Origin: Piscicola geometra
Lineage: Eukaryota > Annelida > Clitellata > Hirudinida > Piscicolidae
Length of the DNA stretch: 64,000 nt
Direction of reading: 5' to 3'
Assembly: GCA_943735955.1 (NCBI GenBank)
Contig: OX030956.1
Location: 13,346,719 to 13,410,718 of the forward strand
In this document: piece by piece, positions 1-21,659 of the stretch
Position numbering within the stretch: position 1 is the first letter of the stretch
Layout: each line of letters opens with the position of its first letter
Program-made: the position numbers and the translations under genes
Notes under the pieces: generated by a model
Databases searched by the model: none
What the model was told of the DNA's origin: nothing
What the model saw: the letters and a program-made list of their open reading frames with translations, nothing else

Positions 1-206
1 TTTTTTCAACTTTACTGAAAAAAATGTGAATAGATTTTTGATAATTTTAAATAAAACATTATTACTTATATTTTCGCTCTAAATTCACATTACACTGACC
101 ACAGCCATTTTCTTTTGAATAATCTACAGGCTCGTTAAATTATCTAGGCGTTTCTTTATATGAACTCAAATTCAAACTAATCCAAAATTATCATTATATT
201 TGTCAA

Positions 207-3011
207 ATGTCGCAGACTTATAGAAAAAAGAGAGTTCCTGGGCGTGAGTCAGACGAAAATTCAGACAGTGAGTTGTGTGAAAAATATTATCCTAAGTTTT
301 ATTAATAAATTTACTTTTCAGTTTCAAGCATTTACATTTAGTTTTTAATTCGATAATACTTTTGGCCTAAAAAATTAAATCAATTTTGTAGTTTTCTTTC
401 ACAGTAGGGTCACAGAAAATCTTAATAAATATAATTTAAATGTAAATAATTGTGAAAATAACTTAAATAATGGCATAATATGTCATCTTAATTGGTTAAT
501 CAATATAATGTATAAAAAAATGTGTAAAAAGTTGCCTAAAAGCAGTGAAACTAATATTTAAATCATACGAAAATTAAAGAAACATCTTATGATGATTTTT
601 CCAAGTAAAATCTAGACACTGAAGATTACCTTTTTTAACTTTTATTTATTTATATTATAGACTGGATTTTATTTAGGGTAACTTTTAATTATTTTTAATC
701 ATCTTTTCACCTATCCATAATTTAAAGTCAAAATGATAAATTGGTTTGGTAAGGGTAACTTTAATGGGATGTGGAACTCTTAACTAAATGATTAGTAAAT
801 TGGTAAATATGAAGATGAAAGAGGAACATTATTTAATGATAAATTTAATTTTAATTCAAAATATAAATTTTGTTTTTAAATATAATGATAAAAGTCAAAA
901 TTAACATGTAATCCTTGAATCTGAATGAAAGGTTATAATGATTATGAATATGAGACTTAAATATATAAAAGGATAAAAAACATTATCAAAGTAAAACATC
1001 AAGCTTTTCAATACAATTGCACTACCTTTAATACTTCTTTATCAAAGAGAAAAAATTTCAAAAGATATTAAGATGTATAATTATTAATTAAATTGAGTGG
1101 TTTGTAACATTGTAATGGTATAACTCAAAAATATAAATTCTTCATTCTAACATGTCTCATAGACTAGCAAAATAAACAACTTATAATTTAATTTAGTCTC
1201 AAAAATAATCAAATAATAAGGTTTAAAATATAAATATGCAAAAATCACCCTCGCCTGAAACACAGAAGCACGCGCCACGCATGAAACTTACAAAGACACA
1301 TACAGAAGACACTCCAGAAAGGCATCTTCTTCCTCGTCTTCTTCCTCCCGATCCGCCAGCTCTAGTGCCAAAATTGCACCCAAGGAAAGTACCAGGCACT
1401 ACAGCAGTACCAGACAGAGCAGCAGTGGCAGGTACGACAGGCATGCGTCTAGATACGAGACTGAACAGAAGTATCGAAACGAATCTGCCTACGAGTCAAA
1501 GTACGTCGATGAGAAGGCGAAGAATGTCGATGAGAAAAAGAGCAGTTATGCAGGCGTTGAGAGCAGCAACAAGGGTGCCTATGCAGAGGTGAGAGGAAGG
1601 TTTGATGAGGCACGCAGGTATGATGAGCGATACAGCGGTGGTGGTGACGTGGTGGCATCGAGCAAGTATGACTACAGAGACAGATACGATTCAAGGGTCA
1701 ACCCACCATCGAGGTACGATCCGAAGTATGACAAATTTGATCCCAAATATGACGTCCCTTATGAGCGATATCCGCGCATTCGTGAGGACAAGTATGCCTA
1801 CCATGGCAAGTACCCTTACAGAGAGTATGATCGCTACGACTACGAAGCCAGACCTAAGCCCTATGACAGGTTCTACCCAAGAGGAAAAGTCTTTCGCGGC
1901 GGTTTCAGGGGAGGCTTTGAAGGGAGAAGTTATCCTTACAAGAAGGATGCTGCAGAAGCTGGAGTTTGTGCTGGTGATGAGGGTGGTAAGAAGTTTGGTG
2001 AAAAGTTGACAGAGTTTGTTGACAAGGTGGATGAGAAGTTGGTGGAGCAAATAAATGTGCCTGGCATTCTGGAGAAGTCGTTTACTCCCGGATATGTGAG
2101 CAAGTTCAAGAATATCAGGTACATTCCTAAAAAAGATGGCGGCGATCAAGGTGACGGGGGTAGTCGTGGCGCAGGCAATATGGAGGTGATGATGGGTGCT
2201 TCTGGTGACAAAGGTGAAGGCATTAAAGGAGATGGTTTTGCGAATGAAAAAGGTGGTTATGGGGATGATGCTAGAGAGAAGAGGCGAGAGGGTGATGATG
2301 CTGAAGAAAGGAGAAAAGAAAAGAATGAAGGATGGAATGAAAGTGTGTGTGAAAATGACTTGGAAATAAGTACAAGAACCAAGTCACCCTCCTTTTCATC
2401 ATCTGCCACTGAAATGGACGATGATGATGATGATGGTGGTCAACACCAACAAGTCTTTCCACCTGTAAGCAACAGCAACCAACAACAACAAAGACTCGTC
2501 AACAATATCAATAATAAAAATAACAGTCAAAATAATAATAATTATAATTATAATAAAACACAGTTAGCCAACATCTTCAGCCAACCCCTCTCAAATCCTG
2601 AATACGTATCCACTATGCATCCATCCAAAAGACCATCAGCCACACCATTGTTTCTGAGACCAGAATTCTGCCAAGGTAATGACAACCACAACAACAAGAA
2701 TAATAATAATTGGGGTAATGATGATGATAAGAAGTTGATCTTTAATGTGAGTAATAATCTGCGCAAAGCGGACACTCCTGAGACAAAGTTTGATCTGAGG
2801 TGCGTTGTTTTTTTCTGGGTGCTCTGGTGGTGGTGGTGGTGGTGGTGGTGGTGGTAGTGGTGGTGGTGCTAAGTTGATGGGCTTTGTTCATATTGTAAAG
2901 ACGTTGTTGAATATTCAATAGTTTCACCATTTTCACCATCATCTTATCATCATCAGGATGAAACTATCAAGCAGTAAACTCCCCCAAGAAGAGTCTTTGA
3001 AAGTCAATCAG
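207..3011 (+). CDS. Tyr/Arg/Asp-rich RGG-containing protein, unrecognised, 3' end uncertain
   Basis: Proposed exons are 207-267, 1266-2799 and 2957-3011; phases 1 and 2 match across both introns. The ATG at 207 opens a basic N-terminus (MSQTYRKKR) and exon 1 ends at a strong GTGAGT donor. Exon 2 encodes a Ser run, then a long segment of RYD/YDKY/YDR repeats, an FRGGFRGGF patch (about 1900), a more ordered stretch ending near YIPKK (about 2130), and a Gly/Asp/Asn/Gln-rich tail partly built from GAT and AAT triplets. This composition is typical of disordered RNA-associated proteins, which is inference only. Exon 3 may stop at the CAG/gt at 3011, or run on to a TAA at 3129. Upstream of 1266 the frame is closed, supporting an acceptor there. 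I found no catalytic domain and do not assign a function. Confidence 0.6.
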
Positions 3012-6000
3012 GTTGTTTTCGTACTCTCATTATTGATACAATGTTACAATGTTACATTGTTACATGTGTGTTATTTCTTTAATGTATTATTATTTAAACA
3101 GTTCCTTATATTCGAACATCGAAAAAAATAATATGCATAAGACGCACTTGTATTTAAATTAAAAAAGAATGTAAATAAGAAATAAATTAAAACCAACGTG
3201 TCTTATTAGAACACCTACTCTTTTAATTATAAAAATGATGTATTCAGCCTATCAGTTTCGAAGAATACATTTTTTTTATTGATTTATTTTAGTATGCACA
3301 GATCTACTTTTATCTTCTTTTTTTTAAATATAAAATGACAAACAAAATATCTGCCTTATAATACTTTGAACCATCATCCACAGTATCAATCAGTACGCAG
3401 AGTGGTGGAGTCGGATAAAAGAAATGATGACAGAATTATCGTCACCCTATGATGATGATGATGATGAGATGATTATCATGATTCTGTTTGCATTTTTTAT
3501 GATTAATATGAGTTTATTATTGACTGGTAGTGATAATGTTTATATTTATACAATAAGAAGGATATTTGAAAATTAACTGACAATACTTATAAAATATCTT
3601 CAACGATTATTTTTTCGTAAATCTAAGTGTTATAAAGTTGTTTTTTAAATTCATTAGTCTTTAACATTTTAACACCAATACATTAAAATTGGTGAACTGG
3701 TAGCTGAGTGGCAACGACTCTCGGCTTGACCAATAATGAAAGGTCCTAGGTTCAAGTGCAACCAATGCCCTAGTAACCAAAGGCGCAAATGAAAATATGC
3801 AGCCTAAGTGGCCTGGAAGCCCGTTCGGGTTATACGCCACTATAATAATGCTCGTCATTATTATTAAAATACAATTTGAAATTATTTTCATAAATATTTT
3901 ACAAAAATGTTATAAATAAAAGTAATGTCTAAAATAAAATTAAAAAATGTTCTTTGAAAAAAATAACGTCTTAAATTAAGGGAATTTCCGTAGCTATTTT
4001 AAGCTTTTCATCAATAGCTTTTTGCATTGAACGTCACATTACATTATTTCTACGGGCATTCTTAAGATCGTAAAATACATAAATATTTGGACATCGTTCA
4101 TTTAAAAAAACCTATTTCGGAAAAACATTTTTTGACCGTCTTTGTGAAAATAATTTACTATAATTAATATTTTTTCTAGCTAGCAATCATGTTTTGTTTA
4201 GATCTTTCAAAAGCTATTCAATTGTATTTTATTAAAAAAAGAAAATGTTCCACAAAAAGTAAATACAAGGCAGTCATCCTTTTGTAGTTTTTGTCGTCTT
4301 CAGAGTCAGATGCTGGCTTATCTCAGATGTCTTTTCAAATGAAGCCTCATTAAACTTCACAACTCACAAGCTTTGAAGCTGTGGCCAACCAGATCGAGGT
4401 TTTCTCTGATGTAGTCTGTATCTGTCATAATCCATCTAATAAATTCTTTTTTTGTGTCAGCTGTTATTTTTTTTTGGGTCGCAAAAAAAAGTGAAAAAAG
4501 CTCTTTAAAAATGTTGAGTTTATTCTCAACAATTTAAATACAAAATATATATTAAACTTCTGCTCATACTCTGTGCGCTGCCAAAATGAACTTAACCCAC
4601 GTGAGAAAAACATATTTCTTTCATCCTGCGGGTTACGGGAAACATTTACGATTACCTAAAACGTTCTTAAACAGAAACCTCAAACATTTTAATATTTATT
4701 GTACTTAGTGAATCGGTATGGAATTCCTTAAGTTTTCTTTTACATTTATTTTTAAATGTCTTTTATTTACTGACCCCAAGGCACAGCTATATTTTTCCTT
4801 CCTTGACTGTTTAATCGTTTTCAGTGAGATTGAAGAGGCTAGTTTTGAACTTTAAAAATCTTATATAATTTTTAAAATATTTAAATTGAAATTATTTCAT
4901 ACAACTATTTGAATGAATTGGTTAAATAATCGAATCGATTAAGTTACTAAATATTATACTTTTTTTCTTATTTTTAACAGAATAAAATCTTTAAAAAAAA
5001 TAATGTATATAAATATTTTCACAGTAAGAACTGTAAGAACTTTTTTTTGTAACTTTGTAACAAGCACCCAATATGGAAGGTGACTTACGGGTCTTAGAAG
5101 GGGTTGTGTCTGCAATGAAGAACATTTTGAAATAACCTGCCACGGGCCATCATTATTCACAAGCCAGTCGGAAAGTCGTGCTGTGAAAAAAAGCCTCTTG
5201 ACCTCTTACCTGCCCGCTCGATGATGGTGCTGATTCAAAATCCATTTTTGTTTTTTGTTTTTTCTTATAGGGCAAAGACTGTAGAAGGCATTTGCGTTTT
5301 TCTTCAAATAATTCGTGTCAAAAGCATCGCAAAGCAGTAAGGAAACGAATCAAAAAGAATAAATTCATGCTCTTTTTGAACTTCGAGTTTATCTCCAACA
5401 AAGCCAAAATTATCTGCTTCTCATCCCAATAAAAGTCCGTTTAATCTTTCGAAGACTCTAACAAAACTAGTCCGTGTTTGCGAGATTAAGATCATTCTTT
5501 CAAAACCATAATAACCTGGGTATTTATGGAATCAGCCCTGTTCATTGAGAGCATTCTTTATGCAAAATGGCGAACTTGAATTGTGGAAGACTCTTCCGAA
5601 GAGTAATGGACATGGTGCACATGATAGAGATGCAGTAGCACGGGGTGACTCTATTGGCAAACGCTCACGTGGGATGATTAATGGCTGTCCTGGAAGGCAT
5701 TAGAGAGGATGAGAAGGATGCGAGGATGTTGAGATGAGAACAAGATGATAATGGCTGTAGAGAGTGATGTGAATTATTGATTGTGGAGAAGAAATAACAG
5801 ATTTATTATTATAGGGGTTAATATTGATTATCATTGAGAACGAAGAGTCGCTGGACTTTAATTATAAATTATTAACTTGAAAAAATTTAATTTTAAGGTC
5901 TCAAAAAGAAACGTAATTCAAGCAGCAGTCATTAGCATTCTGAGGATCCTCTCATGGAATCAACGATGCAAGTTCCCCTTTAGGATAAGAAATTAATTCA

Positions 6001-6668
6001 TAAAATGGACGTATGATTTATGCTAATTACCCCACGTCTTCGTTAGCCCTGAGTCTATGAACACTCTTTTTGCGGAAAAAAATTATTTTTATCGGTTTTA
6101 CAATATCGCAAAAGGCGTTTTGTTGAACCAATGACAAAATCGTTTTGAATAGTAAAAATTATTGCGTTATTTTGCAAACATTGTGTCTTTTTTATATACG
6201 GTATGGTGTATATGAGGTGGATGCTTGGTGTGGGGGGGATGCGTGTGAAATCTAACGGATATAAGTGTGGACACACACAAAATAAGAATGCTTAAACAAA
6301 AGTGTAAAAAGATCAAAATTAGATTTTAAAAATTTATTTCAAACAAAAAGTTAATGGGGCATAAAAAGTTGATTGATTCATTAACTTTGGTTTGCAATTC
6401 TGGATGAATAATTCATAAGTGATTGATCTGCTACTTACAATACACATTCTCTTCCCTTGATTGCATCGTACCATTAGTAAAACACGACGTCGCAAAGGTC
6501 ATCAGCCACTCCCATCAGTCTTCAGAGCTCATGCTTTGCGTTGGAATGTGTGAAGTACTGCCGTGATCCATTATTAGAAGGTTCTTTCGGACGCTATGGT
6601 ACCCTGAACTTCATTAAATTACGAAAAAAATGTCACTTTGAAGCTTCATATACTTTTGATTCGTCAAG
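3012..6668. other. intergenic region, AT-rich
   Basis: No gene is supported here apart from the SINE at 3691-3868. The sequence is AT-rich with homopolymer runs, and its open frames are short and unlike known proteins. It could hold 3' exons of the upstream gene or regulatory DNA, but nothing specific can be shown. Confidence 0.5.
3691..3868 (+). mobile_element. tRNA-derived SINE, copy 1
   Basis: The left part resembles a tRNA: an A-box-like TAGCTGAGTGGC at about 3701 and a B-box-like GGTTCAAGTGC at about 3750, about 40 bases apart. A unique body follows, ending in an ATT-rich tail at about 3860. A second copy at 43620-43780 shares the body closely (TTGACCAATAATGAAAGGTC, GGCGCAAATGAAAATATG, TATACGCCACTATAATA). 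This is the structure of a Pol III-transcribed SINE that moves with LINE enzymes. No clear target-site duplication was identified. Confidence 0.75.
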
Positions 6669-8164
6669 ATGATGAGCTTTTGTGTGGGTTTGGGAGGAGT
6701 CGTGAGAATGCCAAGACTTGCCGTTCTTGTCTTCATGGTTACTGTCTCTAACCTCACTTGGATACTACACTTCCATACAACGAATCTATTTTTTTCTACA
6801 CCCCCTGAGTCAACCCCAAGTCTCAAAAGCACCTCGTACAAAACTGGAAAGTTCGAAATACGTGAAAACCCCACCAATGCAGCATCTGCTTTCAAACACA
6901 AGCACGAATATCGGGAGCAGATCGAGCCCTTGCTGAGAAATCCAATGGAAAACATCAAAATGTCCATGCTCTCGAAGCTATATAACACTAAAAGTGAGTT
7001 CAAAGACCTAAACGTTTCAAATTATTCGACTACAGGAAATAATGGACGAATAAGAAAAACTCACAAATACAATAATAGTAAAGAAACCTCCACAAATCTC
7101 CAAGAACCACGAGAAAACGCCGACATTCAATCTATCTTAAACTATTTGCAACCAGTTTCATCAAACTCTTCTCGCCGCCAACCTTCCACTCCACACTGCA
7201 ACTCCAGCATAAACACCTCAACTGAGGCCCTGGTTCCACGAATAGTGCATATAATGTGGATTCAACCGGCAAAAACACTTTTCCACTTCCACCAGCTGGT
7301 TTGTCTTCTGAGTGTTCAGAGGTTTCTGCAGCCCAAAAAGATTCTCTTCTGGCACGATGGCCTGCCTGTGGGCACGTGGTGGCTCTTCGCGAGACAGGTG
7401 AAGTGGTCGGGTGGGAATCGCTGTTTTGTAGGATTTGTCTAACTAATTGAATAAGTCTCAATTGAATGTTTGAATTTTAAACTAGAAGAAAATGAAATAA
7501 ACTAGTCTATTAATTGTTTTTCATTTTCGAGTCATCGTTGTAAAACTTCTAAATAACTTCAGTCGATTGCTCATCTCCTGCTCGTTCCCTTGCAGCCACC
7601 CACTCGTCTCTTCAACACATCAATTCCTAAAGGTTACACAAACTAAAATAGAGAATACATGCACTGATCATTAGAGAAGTTGTTTTAAACTGAAGCATCC
7701 TTCGACCATCTGCTGCAGAAGAGCAGGAGAACGTGGCTCGGATGCAAGTGTTGTACGAGCATGGAGGCCTCTCGATCGACCTGGATGTGGTCGTCGTGAA
7801 GCCGCTGTTGCCCCTCCTGCACCAGCCACTCACCATCGCAGCCCCTCCAGCCGGCAGACTGACTTTCACGCTAGCTGAGAAGCTGTCGAGGAGTGTGCAA
7901 GGGTGGCTGCAGGAATACGCGGGAAACTCAGCAAACGCGGGCTTCAGTGGTTCCTGCGAGGTCGACGTCAGTGCACCAGAGTGTTTCCAAAGTCACAATG
8001 CAAGAGGAAAGTCGTGGCGCTGGAGAGACAAGTACGCTGTTCATTTGTGCATCGAGCCTGACCGAGGCATCCTCTACGACCCTCGTTCAATCCGCTCCTT
8101 AAACACCACCACGGCCGAGCTCTTCAGATACATTTACTACCCCGAGCCAAACATCGTGCTGTAA
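6669..8164 (+). CDS. DXD-motif glycosyltransferase (Gly_transf_sug type), type II membrane protein, 403 aa
   Basis: Three exons, 6669-7397, 7596-7632 and 7719-8164, join with phases 0 and 1 to give 403 residues. A hydrophobic segment near residues 14-32 (LAVLVFMVTV and following) looks like a signal anchor, giving a type II Golgi topology. A low-complexity stem precedes the domain start VPRIVHIMW, then WHDGLPVGTWW. The last exon carries ARMQVLYEHGGLSIDLDVVV, the classic DXD (DLD) metal and sugar-nucleotide site after an R..LY..GG motif. This matches the sugar-binding region family that includes OCH1-like and alpha-1,4-glycosyltransferases; donor and acceptor sugars cannot be told. The 37-base middle exon restores a PTRLFNTSIP segment the family normally has before the DXD. 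A second ATG follows the first directly, so the start could be 6672. Confidence 0.8.
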
Positions 8165-9234
8165 TGATTGTTCTTGAATTACTCTTATTTTCTCGCGCTG
8201 TTCTCCAGTTTTTATGACAGCTTTCATTACGGTCTAATTATCTTTCGAAAAAGAAATGTTAGAAAGAATAAGTTTTTTTGTGCTTTTAATTCTATTTTAA
8301 CGGATTTTATTTTTAATGAAATGTACTTTAATTATTCTAAAATCGTCATAACCAATGCTGGTTGCTAAAAAAATATTTAAAATGTAGTTTTTCGAATTGT
8401 GATCACATAAAACAAGAGAACCCCGTTGTTTACAAACTAGTGATTTGATTTGAAAAACAAGGATATAGTATCACCGGTTAAAAAAACTCTGAATAAAAAA
8501 CAAATATTTTCTAAAGATTTTAAAAAACTTCAACGTATAAAGTCCTGTTAACGAAATAATTAAAAACTCGGAAATTCGAGTAAATTTTCTAATTGCATCT
8601 GGGAACAGTGATTGATTGAGACACGAGGAGAAGTTAGGAGAAATAAATTCAAGTTGGCAAAGTCAAACGACGTCTTAAGATCTTCCTGGAAAGACTCGCT
8701 AAGACTTCTCCCCATAAGTGGATTACTTTATCTTCGCTTCTTCATTTCTAAGCGGATTAAGCCGTGTAAAGCACATCTCAGCCATTTACATTCTTTTTCC
8801 ATTCATTTTTTTTCCGTATTCCACTAATTCTTCTTGATTAGTCTTTTCATATATCAAGCATTCGACCATTCATTTCTCTTCACTTTTTATATTACTTTCT
8901 TTTTTTTTTTAAATTTTCGTAACTTAAAAAAGACATGTTTTATAGCCTAAAAGTTTTTTTTATCCTAAAATCTACTTTTCAATTTGTCAGTTTTATCTCC
9001 GAAGAATATTTGTATGCCGTCAGCCCAAGAATAACAAGACTACCTTATTTTATCAATTCAATCTAAAAACTGATTTAGTTCCAGACCTGCTCTCTCTACG
9101 AGTCTATGCAAACGCAATACTTTCTTTTTATTCTCTCAAACCACGATTAGATTTATTCCATGCCATTTCTCCACGCATTCAGAACAGTCCAAAGGAATCA
9201 CACACAGACACGCAGCGATCTAAGCGCACTCACT

Positions 9235-9770
<536 letters not shown>

Positions 9771-12188
9771 AGCAAATGGCATGTAATCCTGACTTATGGG
9801 GGACGGCTTTTCCGATGAAGGGTCCACAGAATTCAAAGAAGGAACTAAAAGACTGCAATTAATACGGTCTCATTACAGCGAGGGCTGATTGAGGAGGTGT
9901 CAGACGGCAGTCTTTGAAGAAGCAATGAAGCATCGTCGGCATCTTGCAGTCTCCTAATCATTTTGTCCTTCTGCCACACGTTTCAAGGAGAAATAAAATG
10001 AGATTTATAAGTACTTTGGCGAGAAGTAATGTCAGGCAGACGTGAGGAGGGGAGTTTTCATCTGCACGGAATCTTCTGGAAGCTCCAGGCTGCACAAGAG
10101 CGCACAAGCAATAAGGCCAGAGGCGTGTGTGTGCGTAATGGCGTCTTAGTTATTTGTTATGCTATCTATGAAGCCATCAACTCTCTTAATTAGACTGCAT
10201 TTCTCAAAGGCCTCACGAGACGAGTGGACGTTCTATGCGATCGGCACAATGCATGCACGCTACAGTCGCTCCTCTGTCCTTCTCTCATGCATTGGTGCAC
10301 CCTTCGTTTGAAACATCTTCAGCACTTTCAGAAATAAAATATTTTCACTGTGTATACTTGAAAGATTCCATGGAAAAGCCTTCATGCAAAGCCGTTTGAC
10401 TCCCGTGCCACCACAAAAGTTGGATCTATGTATTGTATTCGTACAAATGTAATTCATGAATGAAATATAAGATGTGATTTATATAGGCGGAGAAAGACGC
10501 AAGATAATTTATGGTCGGAAGAAAGGGTTTGGTCATTTTAAAACGAACGAAGGCTGTTTCTCATAAATCAATTACTTAGTGAATCCAAGTACTTTTTACA
10601 ATCTTTTCTTCTTTACATTCTTTTTTCAAAATTCAAACAACAATGCATTGCAATGTCGATTAAAAACAAGAAATCTTCAAACCACATTACGATGTTTTTT
10701 ACATTTGAATTTTCCAAAAACAGTTTTATTAAATACTTTACGCCTGCTGCAAAACTAGGCGGCATGCCTTCACACGCGTGGATTTCATTTTTATTTATTA
10801 AATTTAAATTACATTAAAATTTAATTTTGAAGAAAACAGCTTTTCGAAGTCTTTTTTCGGCTAAAAAAGTGATAGATAACCTCATAAGTATGCAATTTGT
10901 CGAATAATTTCGTTTAAGAAATGTTTTTCTTGCTACTTAAAAACTGAAACTTTAAGTTTTAACAAAGATAGTTTGGAGTGAAGAGTTTTGAATGTTTTTT
11001 ACTAACTTTAAAGAGATTAGCCGCTGAAATGCGCAAGAGAAATTTGTTGATACGGAAGTTGAAATTGAGTCTTTCTAAAGGAAAAAGTATTTAGTTTCTA
11101 TTTCAAATTTAAAACAGTTTAGAACACTTTATAAGAACATTAAATCGTTTAGGCAAGTACCTTAGAAGCTTCTAGTAGGATTTCGCACTACTTCTCCATT
11201 AATCCTTCCATATTCTCGGCATCGATAAATTCCAGTTACGGCTCCTTAAATCTTTTAAACGGTAGCATATATCAACATAAGGCTGAAACGAATAGCGTTC
11301 ATAAAGTGTGATTACTCGAAATGAAACAATTTTCGTTCCCACTTTAGTGGCCATTCGCGAAATCATTGCCCTTTTGTTTCCGGTCACGAGGGCCAATAAA
11401 TGACGTCACAAACGAGGCACGTGATTTGAATTCCTAATATTTGCATAGATTTCATATGTATGTAGACATTTTATTTTTGGAATTTTCGGTGATTCCTTTC
11501 CATAAATGGGTGAATAGAAGATGCAGGATTTTTGAAAAGTTTAAAAGAACGCAATCACGCTTGCTTCCTCCTTCTGCCACCACCAGGACACTGTAGGAGA
11601 CAAAAGCAGACGACAAATGGCCACTCGACAAGGTGATGCCTCGCGTGCAGTTTGTGATCCATCAACGCATCCTCCATTTAAGCCAGCATCGGACACTCGT
11701 GAAAACCAGAGGCACCAGATACAATCAGTGAAAAAATGAATGTAAAATCGTGTGAGAGCCTACTCTGACGCGCTAATAACACTGAGGTAATGCTAAGTGA
11801 AAGGCCTCGCTTTGAAAAAGTTTTTTTAATTTCGGAAAATTTAATTCGGTAAAAATAAAATATTCGAAAGGAAAGGGAAAAAAAATGAAAGTTATTAAAA
11901 AATCTTTAAAAAAGTATCGCGAGTTTGTGCTGTGCAGGATTACGAGTGAGGTCGGATATTATTAGAAAATATGGCATATGAAAAAGACCTTGGTTTATTT
12001 ATAGAAAATAATTTAAAATTCGATATGCATGTTCAAAAAAGAAAGTAAAGCAAATAAAATTATGAATCTAATAAGAATTTAAAAATGTATCAATATAAAA
12101 AACAGCTAGATTATTACTTGTGATCGGACGCAGATTTTGTTGTACATCTATTTTAATTAAGAAATGCTCAAAATTGTATTCGAAAAAA

Positions 12189-12260
12189 TAGGTGCTCAAG
12201 TGGGTAACTATTCGCGGCTTAACCCACAGGTCGTGTGTTCGATTCTCATAAATACGTAAA
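12189..12260 (+). repeat. tRNA-like (possible SINE head) sequence
   Basis: GTGCTCAAGTGGG resembles an A box and GTGTTCGATTCTC, about 40 bases later, resembles a B box, with a weak cloverleaf feel between. The flanks do not pair as an acceptor stem and no SINE body shared with the copies at 3691 and 43620 is seen. It may be an old tRNA pseudogene or the head of another SINE family. Confidence 0.35.
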
Positions 12261-13345
12261 GATTTCTTCAGAGTAATCTCAGTGTTAAATTATTTTCCTA
12301 TTAAGTCTTAACAGCAACATAGAAAAATTTCAAAAAACTAGATAATTTCTGGATAAATCATTTGATGATGTACAACTACAAATGCAATTATATCATAATT
12401 ATAAAAAGATTAATTTAAATTAGTTAAAATAAGAATATAAAAATAATTTAAATATATATCTGAAATATCGTTCCCAAGAGTACAAAAGACCTGCGGTGTT
12501 AAGATATTTATTTAATGATTTTTTTATAATGGCTTTTATAGTTGTACATCATGGCGTGATTTATGGAGAAATTATTTTTTCTTCTCTGGAATGTGTCTGC
12601 ATTGACTTGACTTATGTATTGTAATAATTTTAGAAGATTTTGATTAAGAAATTGTCAAAAAATATCTAATTATTGGATTTTGTTTTTAGATTTCTGATAA
12701 CATTTTATTTGGCGTGAGTTTTTTTAACGTTTTCATAAATAATTTTTTAAATTTTAAATAATTTTAAATTTTAAATAAATTTTTAAATAAATGGATTTGC
12801 ACAGGTTTGGATTAAAAATGGCTAACAAAATAATTATTGGATTTAGGTCTTAGGACTTAGGATTTGTGCCATTATTAATCGGGATAAAAATTTTAACTTT
12901 TTTTTCATTCTAAAACATTACCGTTAAATACCAAACTGTTCGGACACTCGTAATGTTCAGTCTCTACCATTTTTCAAAATATTATTTTTCAGGCTGCTTG
13001 AATTCACCCAAATATATCAATCTGTTTTAATGGTGTCAATGCTATTAAATAAATAAAAGTTCGATGATTTGAGAAACAATCTTCTTGAGCTTTACGAAAT
13101 AACATCTTTTGATCTAGCAAACGGGAAATTTTCTCTCATGACAAGCTTCATGACAAATATTTTGGGTACTTATTGGAAAACCACTATCATAAAATTCTCT
13201 ATTGGTTCGTTATTATTATAGATTATAAAAAACCTTTTCCGTTAATCAAAACAGATTTTAAAGAGTATTTTAAAATAATTCACTTTTAGTCATAGTTTTT
13301 CATATTGACAACATATTGATCAGGAGATCATCTGATCCGTAAAAA

Positions 13346-21032
<7,687 letters not shown>

Positions 21033-21659
21033 AGCCACAAGCGGTGGTTCCATCAAGAGGTGGTGTCCATGATAAGAGTCAGTCAGACGATTCAAAGACG
21101 TTTCTGCGTCTGATTTTATTAATTTATTATTATTCTTTTTTTCTATTATTATTTATTCTTTTTTTAAATTTTTTTAAATTTATTTTTAATTATTACTATT
21201 TATTTATTTAAATTCGAGAACGTTAACTTTGGGGAGGTTGGAAGCGTTCAACTGAACTTGTTTATTCGTATATTCAAGTCTATTTAAGCATTTTCCAATT
21301 CTATTTATGCATTGATAGATAAGAATTGTGCGATGAATCTGTGTAGATGGTCGTGTAGTGCCATTTTCGGATGCTTTAAAGAACTTAAACAGTATGTAAA
21401 CAGCGTTAACCATCTTCTCATAACCAATTCAAAGTAAAGCTTCCTTTGTATAGTAGATTTCGTGAATTAACTTTATGTTTTTTATACATTCAAACCATTT
21501 TTATGAGGATCAAATGATTATAAATAATTATATCCGGGTGAATATAAAGAAACAAGCGGTGTGGAATAAAGAGACTTAAATGTTGATTTGCCATCGTTTG
21601 GATGGGGATAAAGTGCCAAGTGTTGTGTGATGCGGTTGTTTTTGTAGCTTTGTTTGTAT

